A stretch of 64,000 nucleotides of DNA from positions 25,877,201 to 25,941,200 of the forward strand of contig OZ038422.1 of assembly GCA_964036155.1 (NCBI GenBank). Reading direction: 5' to 3'. Positions 1 to 16,900 of this stretch are shown piece by piece; within the stretch, counting starts at the first letter, position 1; every line of letters begins with the position of its first letter. The translations under genes and the position numbers were made by a program. The stretch comes from Diploscapter coronatus. Its lineage: Eukaryota; Nematoda; Chromadorea; Rhabditida; Rhabditidae. The notes below the pieces were generated by a model, which was not told the DNA's origin, searched no databases, and worked only from the letters and a program-made list of their open reading frames with translations.

Positions 1-227
1 TCATACTTTGAGAAGTTGATATAGTTTTCAATTTAACTAGACAAAGAGGGATAGAAAAAAGATTTTGTAGTCCCATACATTTTAGAAGATCACATTATTT
101 GAAGAAAAAAACGACTTATAGGAGTGGTGTATAAGATATAATCATTTTGAAAACACATGGATTTGCCTAATATATTTTGCACGGTAGCAAATTATCGAAA
201 GCTTAAAAGATAAAGCTAGATTTTTAG
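1..227 (+). other. Intron of efr-3 (window starts inside the gene)
   Basis: This AT-rich stretch has no long open frame and ends in a splice acceptor (ATTTTTAG) immediately before the first efr-3 exon in the window, so it is read as intron. Any upstream coding exons lie outside the window. Confidence 0.6.
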
Positions 228-1897
228 AGCAGCATGCATGGTGTCCAACGACGACCCGCTAAATCACCTGAACGCCATCCAGTGCACGATGAGTCTGCTC
301 TGCATTGAGGCTGGATTTGATGAAACGCTCATCGAGCTTTTCCGATTATGCTTGGCTCTTCAAGCCACAGCCATCGAAAAAGTGAACGAGTATTCGGAGA
401 CAAAGTGCGCAGGAATTCACAATATGATTGCGAGGTAAATGATTTTTAGGGATTCTTGAAATTTTCTTATTTCAGGTACATCAATCTGGCAGCTCAATTA
501 ACGGCAAATCCATCGCTATGTCAGCATGTTCAGCAGGTAAGAATTGAATTTTGATCACTTTTCTAAAACATCTCGATCTTTTTTCAAAACACATTTCTTT
601 ATCTCTTTCCTGAAAATTTTACCTCTTTTCAGGTCGTCTCTACAAGAGCACAAAGCGGTCCTCACTCCATGAATCTGCTGATTGAAGATGACGATTCCAA
701 AGAGGCAATTGAAAAACAGAGGGTCAGAATTTATTATTTTAGAAAAATGAAGTTGAATTTTCAGCTGAGTGAGAAAGACGGAAAGGAGAGAACTGGCTTG
801 GCCGAGCTCGACAAAAACGGCATGCTCTTCCTGGCTGAAGATATCGGAGAAAGTCTTAAGGTGGGGGGATTTCCTATATCCGGATTTTATATGTGCCCAT
901 TTTCAGGCGGCCGGCAAGGATATCTCCAAACTCTCGCTTCCTTTCATCTCGACTCAATCGAACGTGAATCAGAAGACCAAAGGAGACGTGGATTCGGACA
1001 GCGGAGACGAAATTGACGGCAGCAAAACACCACTCCCGCAAACTGGTAGGGAGGCGATAATGGGAGTTCACATATCCTTATTCAGAATGGATTTCGCATA
1101 TCCGTTCTTTTCAGAAACGGGGATATATGAAACCCCGTATAAATGATAGATGAGAGCTAATTTATAGAATAGATTTACGAAATCGTTTATCTAAAATTCT
1201 CTATGTTCCAGCCGGCATTGATGATGTTTCTGTGGATTTGTCTGTCGATTGGACCCCACCGCCTTCGAACAAACATAGCAGAAGGAATACCGTATTCTCG
1301 CTAAACATCCCATCTTCAAGTAGTTTTACAATTTGTTTGAGGATGAAAAATGTATTTTTTTAGGAATAGGCACTCTGGGATTGCCCCTGAATGTGGATAC
1401 CCTGAAATCCTATGCAAGCACTCCTTTGGATCAAGAAGAAGAGGAGAAGAGGGCGAATGTAAATATTTCATTTTCCAAATTAAGAAGCCTTTAAAATTAA
1501 AAAAAAAAAAAAATGACGCCCTTTTAAAAGATAATTTTTGCAGGACCTCCACTTCGCAGTGCTGAACGACATCCGAACGATTCCGTTCGAGGAAAGAGTG
1601 GCCGCTGCCGAGGCGAGGAGCGAAGTGGGGGAACTTTCCAAGACTGTCGCTAGGTTACTGGTCAGGAATCAGGAGAAGGTGGACTTTAGAAGTTGATAAA
1701 AATTCGTCGAGGATTTCCTAGTTGTTTTTACGTTTTTTCAGGCTTTATCCAAAATTTTATAGGTTTTGCTTATTGAAGACCACTTGAAGCCTACGATTTA
1801 TGAACATTTTTATTTCCAGACCAAGATCGCCGAGATTGGCCGACCGGTAAAGCCCCAGAGCGCGTTTGACGTCAATCTTCCTTCGTTCGTATTTTAA
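228..1897 (+). CDS. efr-3: EFR3 homologue, C-terminal part (5' truncated by window)
   Basis: EFR3 (Drosophila Rolling blackout) is a peripheral plasma-membrane protein that anchors the PI4-kinase III alpha/TTC7 complex; that role is family knowledge. Visible exons: 228-434, 476-536, 633-722, 765-860, 907-1045, 1212-1319, 1364-1458, 1544-1678 and 1820-1897, all phase-compatible. The frame reads ALQATAIEKVNEY, then YINLAAQLTANPSLCQHV, which matches the EFR3 helical-repeat pattern of a loop followed by 'LxxQLTxxPxxCQHV'. It continues into a Ser/Asp-rich linker and ends AFDVNLPSFVF-stop. The first exon enters in phase 1, so the ATG at 238 is internal and not the start. Introns carry the recurring GGATTTCATATATCC-like phrase at 866-881, 1089-1103 and 1119-1136. 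Identification rests on sequence pattern, without alignment. Confidence 0.8.
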
Positions 1898-2510
1898 TTC
1901 TGATCTCTTTTTCAGAAAAGTGATCTTTTTGCATTTTTCACTTACATTTTCTATAATCGTATAGAAAGTTTTAGCTCTTTGTAATTTGCAACGAGTTGTT
2001 TTAGAAGCGGCAATAGACATTTTATATATTATGCTCGGCAACTGAGAAATGACGGGGTGACGTGAGCTATCTTTTCTTGCACTATTTCTTCCTGCTTTCA
2101 TACCTTCGCCTATTCCTAACTATAGCGCGCACGTCATCGCGTCACCGCGCCATTTCACAATTGCCGTTATGCTCATTCTTTAGTTTTAAATAAATTAATT
2201 AAATAAAGATTCGGATAGTATTTTACGAAATTGAATGAACAATTGAGTGTAGTCTTCACAAAATGCGTATCTTTTTCAAGAATTCTCAAAACTGCACCTA
2301 ATTTTGAGTTTGACTTTTACATGTCACTGATTCTTTCTCTCCGTTTTCTTTCTTTCTTTTCCCCTCTTGCATTTTTCTTTCTCTCTCCGCCCATAAAATT
2401 TTACACGGGGTGTCAGTCCACCTTTCTTTCAAATATCTTCGAGTTAATTATCAAATTATCGTTAATTGCCCTAATTTTATGTTAATTACTCAATTATGCT
2501 AATTTTAGCC
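1898..2510. other. Intergenic, efr-3 to dbt-1
   Basis: It holds the efr-3 3' end with AATAAA-like sites near 2190-2206, a 130 bp inverted-repeat element (2036-2166, listed separately) and a pyrimidine-rich tract (about 2330-2400). CTAATTTTAG ends at 2508, directly before the dbt-1 start, and is a probable trans-splice acceptor. Confidence 0.6.
2036..2166. mobile_element. Non-autonomous inverted-repeat element, family B copy 1
   Basis: The ends are inverted: CGGCAACTGAGAAATG on the left, and the right end read in reverse begins CGGCAATTGTGAAATG. A direct repeat TTATGCT flanks both sides (2029-2035 and 2167-2173; the eighth base also matches), as expected of a target-site duplication. No open frame is present. 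A related copy lies at 56675-56811. These traits fit a MITE of a family with 7-8 bp duplications; the superfamily is not determined. Confidence 0.7.
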
Positions 2511-5346
2511 ATGTCATCGGCCTTATTCAAAAGGGCTTCGCTGATCTGCCGCCAAACCCGGCTGTTCCATGGCTCGATCGGTTAGATTTTTCGCCTTTTT
2601 TATTTTGCAAAATATTGATTTCAGGGAGGTTCCTGCCAGTTGTTCAGTTCAAATTATCCGATATTGGCGAAGGCATTGCCGAGGTGCAAATCAAGGAATG
2701 GTAAACCTATTTAAAATTTTTAGCAACAGAATTTTGCAAGATTACGGCCAAAAATTACAAAAAAAACATTAATTTTAATTGAAATGTGTCAAAAATGCAC
2801 AAAATATTCAAACTCTTGAAAAAGTGCGGTTTTCTAAATTAAAAGATTGATCAAAATGAATACTATTTTTATTTAAGCCAGCGAAGTTTACTCAAAGCGC
2901 GGTGTAGATGAAATACGATTATCGCTTTTTTGTAGGTACGTGAAAGAGGGCGACCAGGTGGCTCAGTTCGACAATCTGTGCGAGGTGCAGAGCGACAAAG
3001 CGGCAGTTACAATTACAAGCAGATACGATGGAACCATCAAGAAGCTGTGGGTTTTTAAAATTTAATTTTTTAAAGTTAGTATTTTCCTTTTTCATGCAAA
3101 ATTTTATGCCTTCTTCAACATACGCTAGTCAAAATTATTAGTAAATTTTCGATCATTTTACTAGTCAAAAATTCTATAAAACCCGAAAAAGTCACTGCAA
3201 TTTTGCAAACCAAAGTAAAAGCCGAAATTTCTAAAAAAAAAAAATCGATAAACTGGACTACTGTAATTATCGTAATCCTTCAATTTCCCAGGTACTACAA
3301 AGTGGACGAGATGGCGTTCGTGGGGAAGCCCCTGATCGACATCGACGTCGCCTCGGATGTGGCTGAATCGGCCAAATCCGAACTCAGCAAAGAGGAGCAG
3401 GAGAAAGCTCCCAAGGATGAAAAAGATGTTCCCAAGACTGAGGAAGCTCGAGGGAACCAATCTGGGGGAACATTGCAACATCCCGGAAAAGTTCTGGCTA
3501 CACCGGCAGTTAGAAGAATTGCTATTGAGAACAAGGTTTTACTTTTATCTTTTAGTTTTTGAAAATTTCGAAGACTCTGGTAATATTTTATTCTTCGTAG
3601 GAGTTTATGAAAAAAGTTTCTTAGAGGTTTCCGAAATCATTTCTACTTTGACATTTATTTGAATTATTTTTATTGTATTTTCAGATCGACCTGAAACAAG
3701 TCCCTGCTACGGGTAAAGATGGACGCGTGTTGAAAGAAGACGTCCTCAAGTTCTTGGGTCATGTCAAATCAGGTATTTTATTTTTATTTATTTTTTATTT
3801 TAAAAATTTGAAGACTATTCCTCCGGTACGACGAACATCCGAGCCTCTCCGTCCACGCATTTCGCTGGTCATCATCATCATCCGATTAAGACGGTATTTT
3901 TGTTTAATTTTATAAAATTAACAAAATATGTCAAGTTTTGATAGATTCTTTAAAGTTAACGATATACGAACTTCTAAAATGCAAAATACTCTACTTTTCC
4001 CCTATGTTGTCGAATACTACTAACTTTCATAGTTCTCCCCGTTGGCTGAGGATAACGTGGTCCCTATTCGCGGCTACACTCGTGCGATGATCAAAACTAT
4101 GACAGGTACATTTTCGAGCTTTTTGCAATTTTAGGCTTAAACTTGTGTAGGAAATTCGAAATTTAGGGTTGATTATTCTTCTTCGAAATTTTTACAAAAA
4201 TGAATTTAATTTTAAGAGGCCCTAAAAATCCCCCATTTCGGCTACAACGACGAAATCAACGTGGACGAATTGGTCAAGATCAGGAGAGAGCTCAAGGAGC
4301 TCGGCAAAGAACGGGGTGTCAAAGTCAGCTACATGCCGCTGTTTATTAAGGTAGGTTTCTTTTAATCTTATTATCATTTCTTTTAGATTTTTCCTTTAGT
4401 TTTGGTGATATGATAAAAAAAAAAAAAATAATGATATTTTCAGGCTGCCTCCCTAGCTCTTTTGGAGTTCCCATCGTTGAATGCTACGGTGGATGAGAAA
4501 CTGGAAAATGTGATCCACAAAGCATCGCACAACATTTGCCTAGCGATGGATACTCCCGGAGGCCTGGTCGTTCCAAACATCAAGCATGTTGAGCAGAGGT
4601 AAATCGCTTTTTTTAAAAAGAAATTTGATTAGTTTTTTATCGAGAATTTGTTTAACTCATTTTATGAGATTTTGAATCATTTTCAATTTATATTTTAGGA
4701 GCATCTTCGAAATCGCCTCTGAACTGGACCGACTGATGGAGGCCGGGAAACGGCAGCAGATTTCCAGGGACGACTTGACCGGGGGAACTTTCACGCTGAG
4801 CAATATTGGAGCGGTATGATTTAGCACTTACCTTATCAGATTTTTATCAGCTTCTTATCACTGATAAGCAAGCTTTGAAATTTTCAGATCGGAGGCACTT
4901 ACGCCAGTCCAGTTATCTTCCCACCGCAAGTGGCTATCGGCGCGATCGGAAAAATCGAGAGGCTTCCCAAATTCGACCATCATGATAATGTGGGACTTTT
5001 CCGCCATAAAATATGCTAATTTTTCGTAAAATAATAACAATTTTTAACGGAAAAATGCTAAATGATCAGCGAATTATGTTAATTCCAGGTCTACCCCGCT
5101 CACGTCGTGAAAATATCCTGGGCTGCTGATCACCGCGTAGTGGATGGAGCTACCATGGCCAGATTCTCGAATAGGTATACTGTAGTTTTATTTTTAAGCT
5201 TAAAATCTGCTCAAGTGCTAAATTTTAGAAAGATGTTGCTTGGGAATTTAGAATTGGAGCAGATTTTCAGTATTTTTTAATCGTATTGCTTTAGATGGAA
5301 ATCCTACCTGGAAAAACCCGCCACTATGCTAGCCCAACTCAAATAA
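2511..5346 (+). CDS. dbt-1: Lipoamide acyltransferase (E2) of branched-chain 2-oxoacid dehydrogenase
   Basis: This is the mitochondrial E2 core that transfers branched acyl groups from dihydrolipoyl to CoA. Thirteen exons (2511-2580, 2625-2700, 2936-3046, 3292-3535, 3685-3772, 3814-3893, 4033-4105, 4217-4350, 4444-4598, 4699-4813, 4888-4989, 5089-5174, 5295-5346) give about 461 residues. The order is a basic N-terminal presequence, a lipoyl domain starting [13 protein letters not shown] with lipoyl lysine in VQSDKAAVT, a charged linker, the peripheral-subunit-binding domain ([16 protein letters not shown] to [11 protein letters not shown]), a His-rich linker (HHHHP) and the acyltransferase domain. 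The catalytic motif DHRVVDG is intact near the C-terminus. Length and order match eukaryotic DBT rather than the PDH or OGDH E2 ([11 protein letters not shown] is typical of DBT). The start follows a probable spliced-leader acceptor. Confidence 0.95.
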
Positions 5347-7926
5347 AGGGATTACAGTGTTCCAAATAAAATGAGCTTGATCGCCTGCGATATAAAAATG
5401 ATCAAAATTATTGGTTTTTTAGAGATTAGGCATCAGATTTTTTGTTCAATTTCCATGACAAATTTTCTTTTGAGCTATGTCATTGAAATTTACTAGTTTT
5501 ACGAAGAATAGGATTTACTATTAAAGTTTTTAATTTTTACCAAATTTTTAGGTCAAATTAAACCGAGGTGATTTTACAAATTCGGTGCTCGAGTTTTTCA
5601 GTGAAAATTCAATTTTAGCCATTTTTCCTCGGGGTTTAAACATTTTGACAGCGAAGAAATTGCCATATCTCTTAGTGAAAATATGCAATTATTTCTGTAG
5701 ATTTTTGGTGAAGATCTATCTTTTCCGGTTATATTTTGGGTCATTAACCAAAATGGTACGAAGAAAAGCCGATCTTCCCTAAAATTCTATCATTTTTGGT
5801 ATGATATAATAGTGCAACCGAGCATTTGTTGTCATTACATATCCTGTGTATCAGATTTTTAATCGTAGACATAATTCTCGTCCCCTTAGATGGTTGATTT
5901 ATTAGGCAGACTTTAACGATATTTATTATTGCCGAGATTGTGTGAAATACATACATATGATTCGAGATATATCAAAGAAGGATTTTTGGATTACGTTAAT
6001 TTTAAATATGCAAAATAAAATAGAACGAAATAACCTTCAACTTCTATTGAGAATGGCAACCATTTTCTTAAATTCGAAGAAAAGAAGGACAACAGTAAAG
6101 TATAGCTTTTCAGTATAAATTACATCATATCTTCATCAAAATAAAAATAGAACTAGTGTTCTGGTCAGACGAGTTGACAAATCGTGTGTCGCGAAAATAG
6201 GAAAAAGGGTAAAGATACAGGAATTTGCGTATATCATTCTCTTCCATCGTCTTCCGCTGATTCTCCTTTCTTTGCACTCCAGCCTCCCTCTTTGCGCATA
6301 GTCGTGACGCGCATTTTTCGCAAGAAGATTTTTAACACGAACTGTCGCTTCATTTGACCGATACAACAATATAAAACGATTTTTGAAGCTAAATAGCTTT
6401 TCCTTATAATTTTTATCCCCGTTTATTCTTACGTAAATCGCAGGTTTCCTCTTGTCTATCACTTTTTCCCTCTTTTCTTCATGCATAGCCATTTCCATCT
6501 AAGGCCTTCACAGACTCATGCATTTCAACTCCCCGAGTTCTCTCTCGGTGCCGTGTTTTATCCCAACTACGGGTTCTCTCTCGTATCTCTCTTTCTCTCC
6601 ACTACGACCTCTCCTCCTATGTGTTTTTCTCTTCCACTTCGAGCTCGGCCCCGAGGTGCTCAACGCTTCTGCACATCGATTTTCCCCGGGAGTGCTTCTT
6701 TTCTCCGACTCCACCCCTTAGAATCCCCTAAGCACAGGCCTCGATTTTATTGGACTCCTCTCCGCAGCTTTTCTTTCTCTTCGAGATTTCCAGAGATTAA
6801 AGTATTTCCGACGGTTTTTCATGCCTATGCCTTAACATAGGAAAAATCACCTTATTTTCGACATTTTTCACATCAATTCGTGACCAGGTTTGATGTTTCA
6901 TCTAAATTTTCAAATAGTCGACAGGAATGGGTTTAGAACGTGAGATCGAATTTTTAGGAAATTTCCAAAGATGGAAAAATATTGATTTTCGTAGGTTTCT
7001 TAACTTTCAGTTTGAAATTAAACTTGTTTTCATTGTTTCGTTTTTACTCGTTTCTTTAAGGATCCTATCCCTAGGGGTTCGACCATTTGTGCATACCTAA
7101 AAACTTGTGTTTTGTTGTGTTTTGTTGGGTTTTTCATGCTCTTTTCTTAATGAGTAAGAATTTCGTCATTTAAAAAATAAGTTTAAAATTTTATAATTTT
7201 ATATTCAATCTGTAATTTAATAATTTCATTATATTTTAGACCTTATATTCTATTCCTTAAACTTATTATTATTATTATTATTGATGCTAGAAAAAGTACC
7301 AAAGGATTGCTTAAGCTATGATTCAGAATTCTTCGTACATATATTCTGAATACCCTAACATCTTCTCTCCTTCTAGAACTCTCTCAGTTCCGCTCTATCT
7401 CTCCCCTTTTAACAATCAATCTTCTTTTGTCGGCTTTTTCTTATCGACCTCCCCTACTTTGGGCATCTTTGCTATTGTTTCTCTAGCCACATAGTAAAGC
7501 ATAGACGTGGAAAAATGGCTGCCATATTGAATATGCGGAATTTCTAATGAGCTCCGTCCAGGAAAATCTATTGATAGGTTTTCAAGCGCAATAAATCGGA
7601 TTTATGAATTTCGTACTACGGGCCAAAAATACGAGTTTCGGGAATTAGATAATTTATTACTAAATTTCAAGCGTTACAAGAGAACAATCATATCTTCATC
7701 TAAATCTGATTTTTTTCTACTATTATCATATTCCCTTCATGATGTTGAATGCGTATCGTTGACTTCATTAGTTTAATCGTCCCTATTTTAGAATATAACA
7801 ATGAAGTCCAGCTTTTACGAACTATCAAAATAACTCGCATCTTCCATAAAATCTAAACCGTGGCGTCATTATTTTATTCTTCTTATAAAATTAACGAAGT
7901 CCAACTTTTTCAGGGCTTATTAAATC
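5347..7926. other. Intergenic, dbt-1 to snt-1 (2.6 kb)
   Basis: No convincing gene was found. A pyrimidine-rich block (about 6470-6830) and a second at 7360-7480 create long open frames on both strands, but these lack splice-consistent or protein-like patterns. An (ATT)n run sits near 7267-7283. The distance and direction make it the likely snt-1 upstream regulatory region; that is inference. Confidence 0.5.
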
Positions 7927-12271
<4,345 letters not shown>

Positions 12272-13904
12272 TTTGGCCGAAAGTTAGGGCTTCGCAGAAA
12301 TTCGGATTTTGCCAAAAATCAGTTCTAGTCGAATTTTATCCGGTGTGAGAAATCTCTCGTCTAACCTTTTCTTATTTATCCTTTTGCTGAATTCACTTAC
12401 CGTTGAAGCACGGTCTTAAAGATGATAACCTACCAGAGTAATCCTACAAAAATGACGCTATTTGGCGTCATGACGTCGATATTTTTCGTATTTTATATTT
12501 TAAGACAACGTTATGACGTTTAATTCTCAGTATCTATTTTAATTTAATTGTGTGTTCACTTGTAAGAGTATGAGTAGTGCACTTTGCTGTTTGAAAAATT
12601 CGCTTTTCGGATTTGAGTGGCGTTAAAAGGCGTATATTTTTAATTTGAAGAAAACGACGTATACATTTAAAAAGGTGTCATAAAAATGTGCGTCTCAATT
12701 TCAGTAGATTCCCATGAAGAAACCGTGATCATGTGTGTTACCACTTTAAAATAATGCAATATTTTCTCATATATTTCATTTTTCCTTTATTTTTTAGAAA
12801 GTATAGATCTTTCGAAAATTCTCATATTCAATAGTATTTTAATGTCCGAAGGATAAGAACTTAAGATATGAGGCGTGCCAAGGGATAATTTAATTTCAGA
12901 CAAATTAGACAATTGCTATTGTTATAGCATAATCCCCTCGGAAATTATCAGATTTATATAAATTTCTACATTTTTCGGAATAAATTATTTATTTATTTAT
13001 TCAAGTATAAATCACAATAAATAAACGAAGTAGAATAAGAAATTTCAAGATATCAGTTAGTATTGTCAATAACATATTACTTGAGACGAAATAGAAAGTG
13101 CAGATAAAGTCAGGGTCACGCTTGGCTGCCTTTAAAAATTCATCTCCAGTCGACAAATATTCAATTGTAGCGTAATTTCGTCGGACAGTACTACCAAAAG
13201 TGGGACACTAACCAGGATGAAATTTGGTCTTTCCGAATCCATTTTGTTCACAGATCAACAATGTGGCCAATTTGACTTGGTTAATATGTTACTTTTTCAT
13301 TCTACTGTAGGCTATTAATTATCGACCATATAAAAGCTTTTTTAATCACTACAAGTGCTATTCATGCCCTAAAAACCTTGGAGTCTACTGAGATCTTGGC
13401 TTATTCTGTACCATTATAATGCTTCGCGAAAAATGGCCACTGTGGTGATTTTTCATTTTCGATGAACTTTTATTTTAGCTTCAATTTTGAAGATTTTTGT
13501 TATTATCGTTTTTTTGCTAGATTTCAATGATAGGAAGAAAATTTAGAAAAAAAAAACTTCTGCAAGTGGCGATGATGTCCTTTTTCGCCCGCATTTTTCG
13601 AGTCGTTTTTCATCCTGGCTTTTCTGTAATCCCTCCTTTTCCGAGTGATCTATCAGATGACCCAATTTGGTCATCGCTTTTCGCCTGAGACATTTTCACT
13701 CTTGCTACTCGCGAACGCCTTTCCCTAATTCAAAAGCCCCAATTAAGTGGAATAATTATCGCATCAATTTCAATTAGCTTCATACCACTTTTAGACTAAT
13801 TTAATCGATAGTTTCATCGTTAAATTGATCGATTTTTTATTTCTCCATTTAATTACCCAAGCTATTTTCTTGGATTAAATTATTATATTAGCGATTTTTA
13901 GGGG
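12272..13904. other. Intergenic, snt-1 to cadherin-like gene (1.6 kb)
   Basis: It contains the snt-1 3' end and AT-rich sequence with an ATTT repeat near 12988-13003. No coding pattern was seen on either strand. The sequence at 13893-13902 (GATTTTTAGG) is a probable trans-splice acceptor for the next gene. Confidence 0.5.
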
Positions 13905-16900
13905 ATGAAAATACACAAATGGGTAATTTCCACTTTATCCCTGATCATACCTATACTTGGGAAAGGTTAGTTTTTAATTTTGATGATTTTTATCGAAAGT
14001 TTCAGATCTAATATCTGAATTCCCGAAAACTATTCAAATTTCCAAAAATTTAAAACGAGGAGATGAAATTTTCCTGGAGAAGCCTATTAAATCTTTGGAC
14101 AGGGTAATTCACTTTTTAGAAAACATTGAGCAATTTTAATTTAGACCAACGAAGATCTAGCTGTAATGCTGAATGATTCCTCTTTATTTACGCTAAGTCC
14201 CTCAATATTACCGCCCGGTGGCAGAGTTCGAGTCTTTTTCAATGATTCCAATGCCATATCATTATCTGAAGATAAAAATTATACTGTAGGCTGACTTATT
14301 TATTTTCCAAATTATTTACATTAATTTAGATATTTAAATTGAAATTTTATAATTCATTCAGATTTATATATTAATTTTCATGTTCAAATAAGGTTTTATT
14401 TTTTAGTTGTTTTATCTTCAGATCCAAGTAATTGGTTTAATAACTGGCGATCAGCAGGAACAAAATCTTCAAGTTCAATTTATCGACGATAAATCTTCAA
14501 TCAAAAGAGAAGAACAAGAAGAAAATGATAAGGAATACCCCAAATTTCTCGAAACTGATAAGAACTTCTCTATCAACAAAGCTTTCGATGATAAGGAGGA
14601 TTTTAATGTGAAGGTAGTATCTCTGAAGCTTCGACTTTTTCTGTTCTTCTGATATTTTCTAGGAAGTTTGAAAAGAAAACTTTCTTGAACTTTCAGAAAC
14701 CTTCAGGGAGTTTCGCAAGTTTCATTCGGAAAATTTTAAATCTTCACTTTCTAAAAACGAATTAAAAACGGATATGAGATTTAGATTTATCAAATCGCAA
14801 AAACCTGTCTTCTCCACGACATGTTTTCCATTATCACCTTTTCTTATAAGCGAAATTTCACTGTTCTATTTAAAACCTTATTCCTTCGGAAACGAGATTT
14901 GCAACTTTTTATTTTTTGAAAAAATATTTTAGTTATTTTAAAAAATTTGTATTTAATGAATTTTTATACCTTAAATATATATTTTTTAATTTGGACTCAA
15001 ATTTTATTTTAGCTATCGTCGAAACTCTTGGAAAATTCTAAATTGTCTCTAGTTGGACGATATTCCAACTATTTCAATGTTTCCGGATCAGATAATGATG
15101 TTGTCATATCTACCATACCATGTCCTAATGATTGCAATAGCGAGCTTCCTAAAGCCTTCTCTTTGCTGCTATTATTGGAAGGCAGAAGTAATAGCTCTTC
15201 GATAAATCTGAATTTCAACAAGATTAATGAGGTGAGTTTAAAATTTATTATTTTCTTCGAAATTCTAAATTTAGAAAGCGAATAAAAATGATTTGAAATG
15301 TTCTAAGCCGTTCTATGAGGTGAATATCGAGGAAGGCACTGGGAATTTCGATAAAATGGTGAAACTGGAAGCTAAAGGTTATTTTTAAGCCAAATAATAT
15401 ATTTTTTGAAAAATTCTAGGGGGCGAGACCCAAAATTTATTTTCGCTTCGAGACTCAAGTGGGCTATTTTCTATTCATCCTAAAGAGGGCATTCTTCATA
15501 TTTCGGTAACTTCGAAAGGCTCTTTTTTCAAACATAAACCAGAAAATATTAGCACTCTGAGTTTCTGACCAAGGATAACTATGGGGGTTCTTTCAATATT
15601 ACTGGAGTAGTGAATTCGGGAACTAAGTCGACAACCTGCGATATCATCGTCAAACTGGTCGAGCCCAAAATGACGAAACTTCAGTTTGAACAGGTAAAAA
15701 TATAATTTATCTGCAAAAAAATAACCAAGAATAATGAAGTTTTTTTTTATCAATAAATGAAAAATTTAGTCCCGAAAAGTACATTTTAAACTAAAAAATC
15801 GAAATATTTTTAGGCCAAAGATTGAAAAATTTGAAAACTTGGAGCTGACACTAACACTTTAGACCGAAATTGAAAGTTTCAGGATAAAAATAGAAAATTC
15901 TAGGCTGAATATGAGTTTTTAATTCGAAGCAACGAAACGATCGTTGGGAAGGTGAACTTGGTTGGCGGCCCGAAAAATGTCGAGTTCGTTTTGGCGAAGG
16001 GCGGCGAGGGCAGGTTTGAAGTCGACTCTGATGGATGGTTGGTCTACAATGGAAGACCAGTGAATGATAGTGAAGATCATGTTATTGAGGTAGTGTCATG
16101 ATGTTTTTTTTCATATAGCATCTTTTATTATTTTTTTTTTTAAATGTTGCATTTTTTAAAAACAACGTCACTATTTTTGTTATAAGACGTCATATTTTTA
16201 AAATGAAATCATACTTTTTAATAAAGTGCCATACTTTTAAAAGGACTCCATGATATTTTAAGTTAGCGTCATAGTTTTTCAGGAAGACGTCACATGTTGA
16301 TTTTTCAGATGCTAGCCTTCGACAAAGAGGCCGACTCGAACATAGCGATCTGTGCTATCCACATCACGTTGCAAAGTGTCGGATCGAACCCTATCAAAAT
16401 TCTCACCCCCGAAAATTTTGTCATCAATTTGGAGGAAGGTAAATTTGCATAAAATCGAGAAATTTACAAGATTTTGCTCATTTTAAAATTAATTCAATTT
16501 GTACATAGATTTCTCCCTCTAAATGAGTAAATTTTTGACTAGATGATTTTTACGAATGATCTGGAAAAGTTCGACTAAAAATTCTACATTTAAAAAGAAA
16601 AATTCAGATCCTACCCACTACCCTAAATTATTATCGATTATCAAGGCTGAGGATAACGATCTCAATGCCGACTTATACTTTGTACTTCACTCGGTTATGG
16701 CTCTAGACCTAGAGGGTCAAACCGTGCCTGTACCTAAGGCTCTGGAGAAACTCAGGATTATGGTATTTAAATTATGCTAATTTTAAAAATGAATATTTTC
16801 AGAACAAAGGAAAATCCACTGAATTATCGCTTTTGAAAGATCTACATAAATCTCCTTACACTTCGGTTTTCGCTACCGTTAAGGCCTCGGATTTGGCGCA

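Noticed and set aside
6481..6840. 119-codon open frame and its overlapping partners upstream of snt-1
   Set aside because: It lies in a CT-rich tract open in several frames on both strands; no domain, no splice partners.
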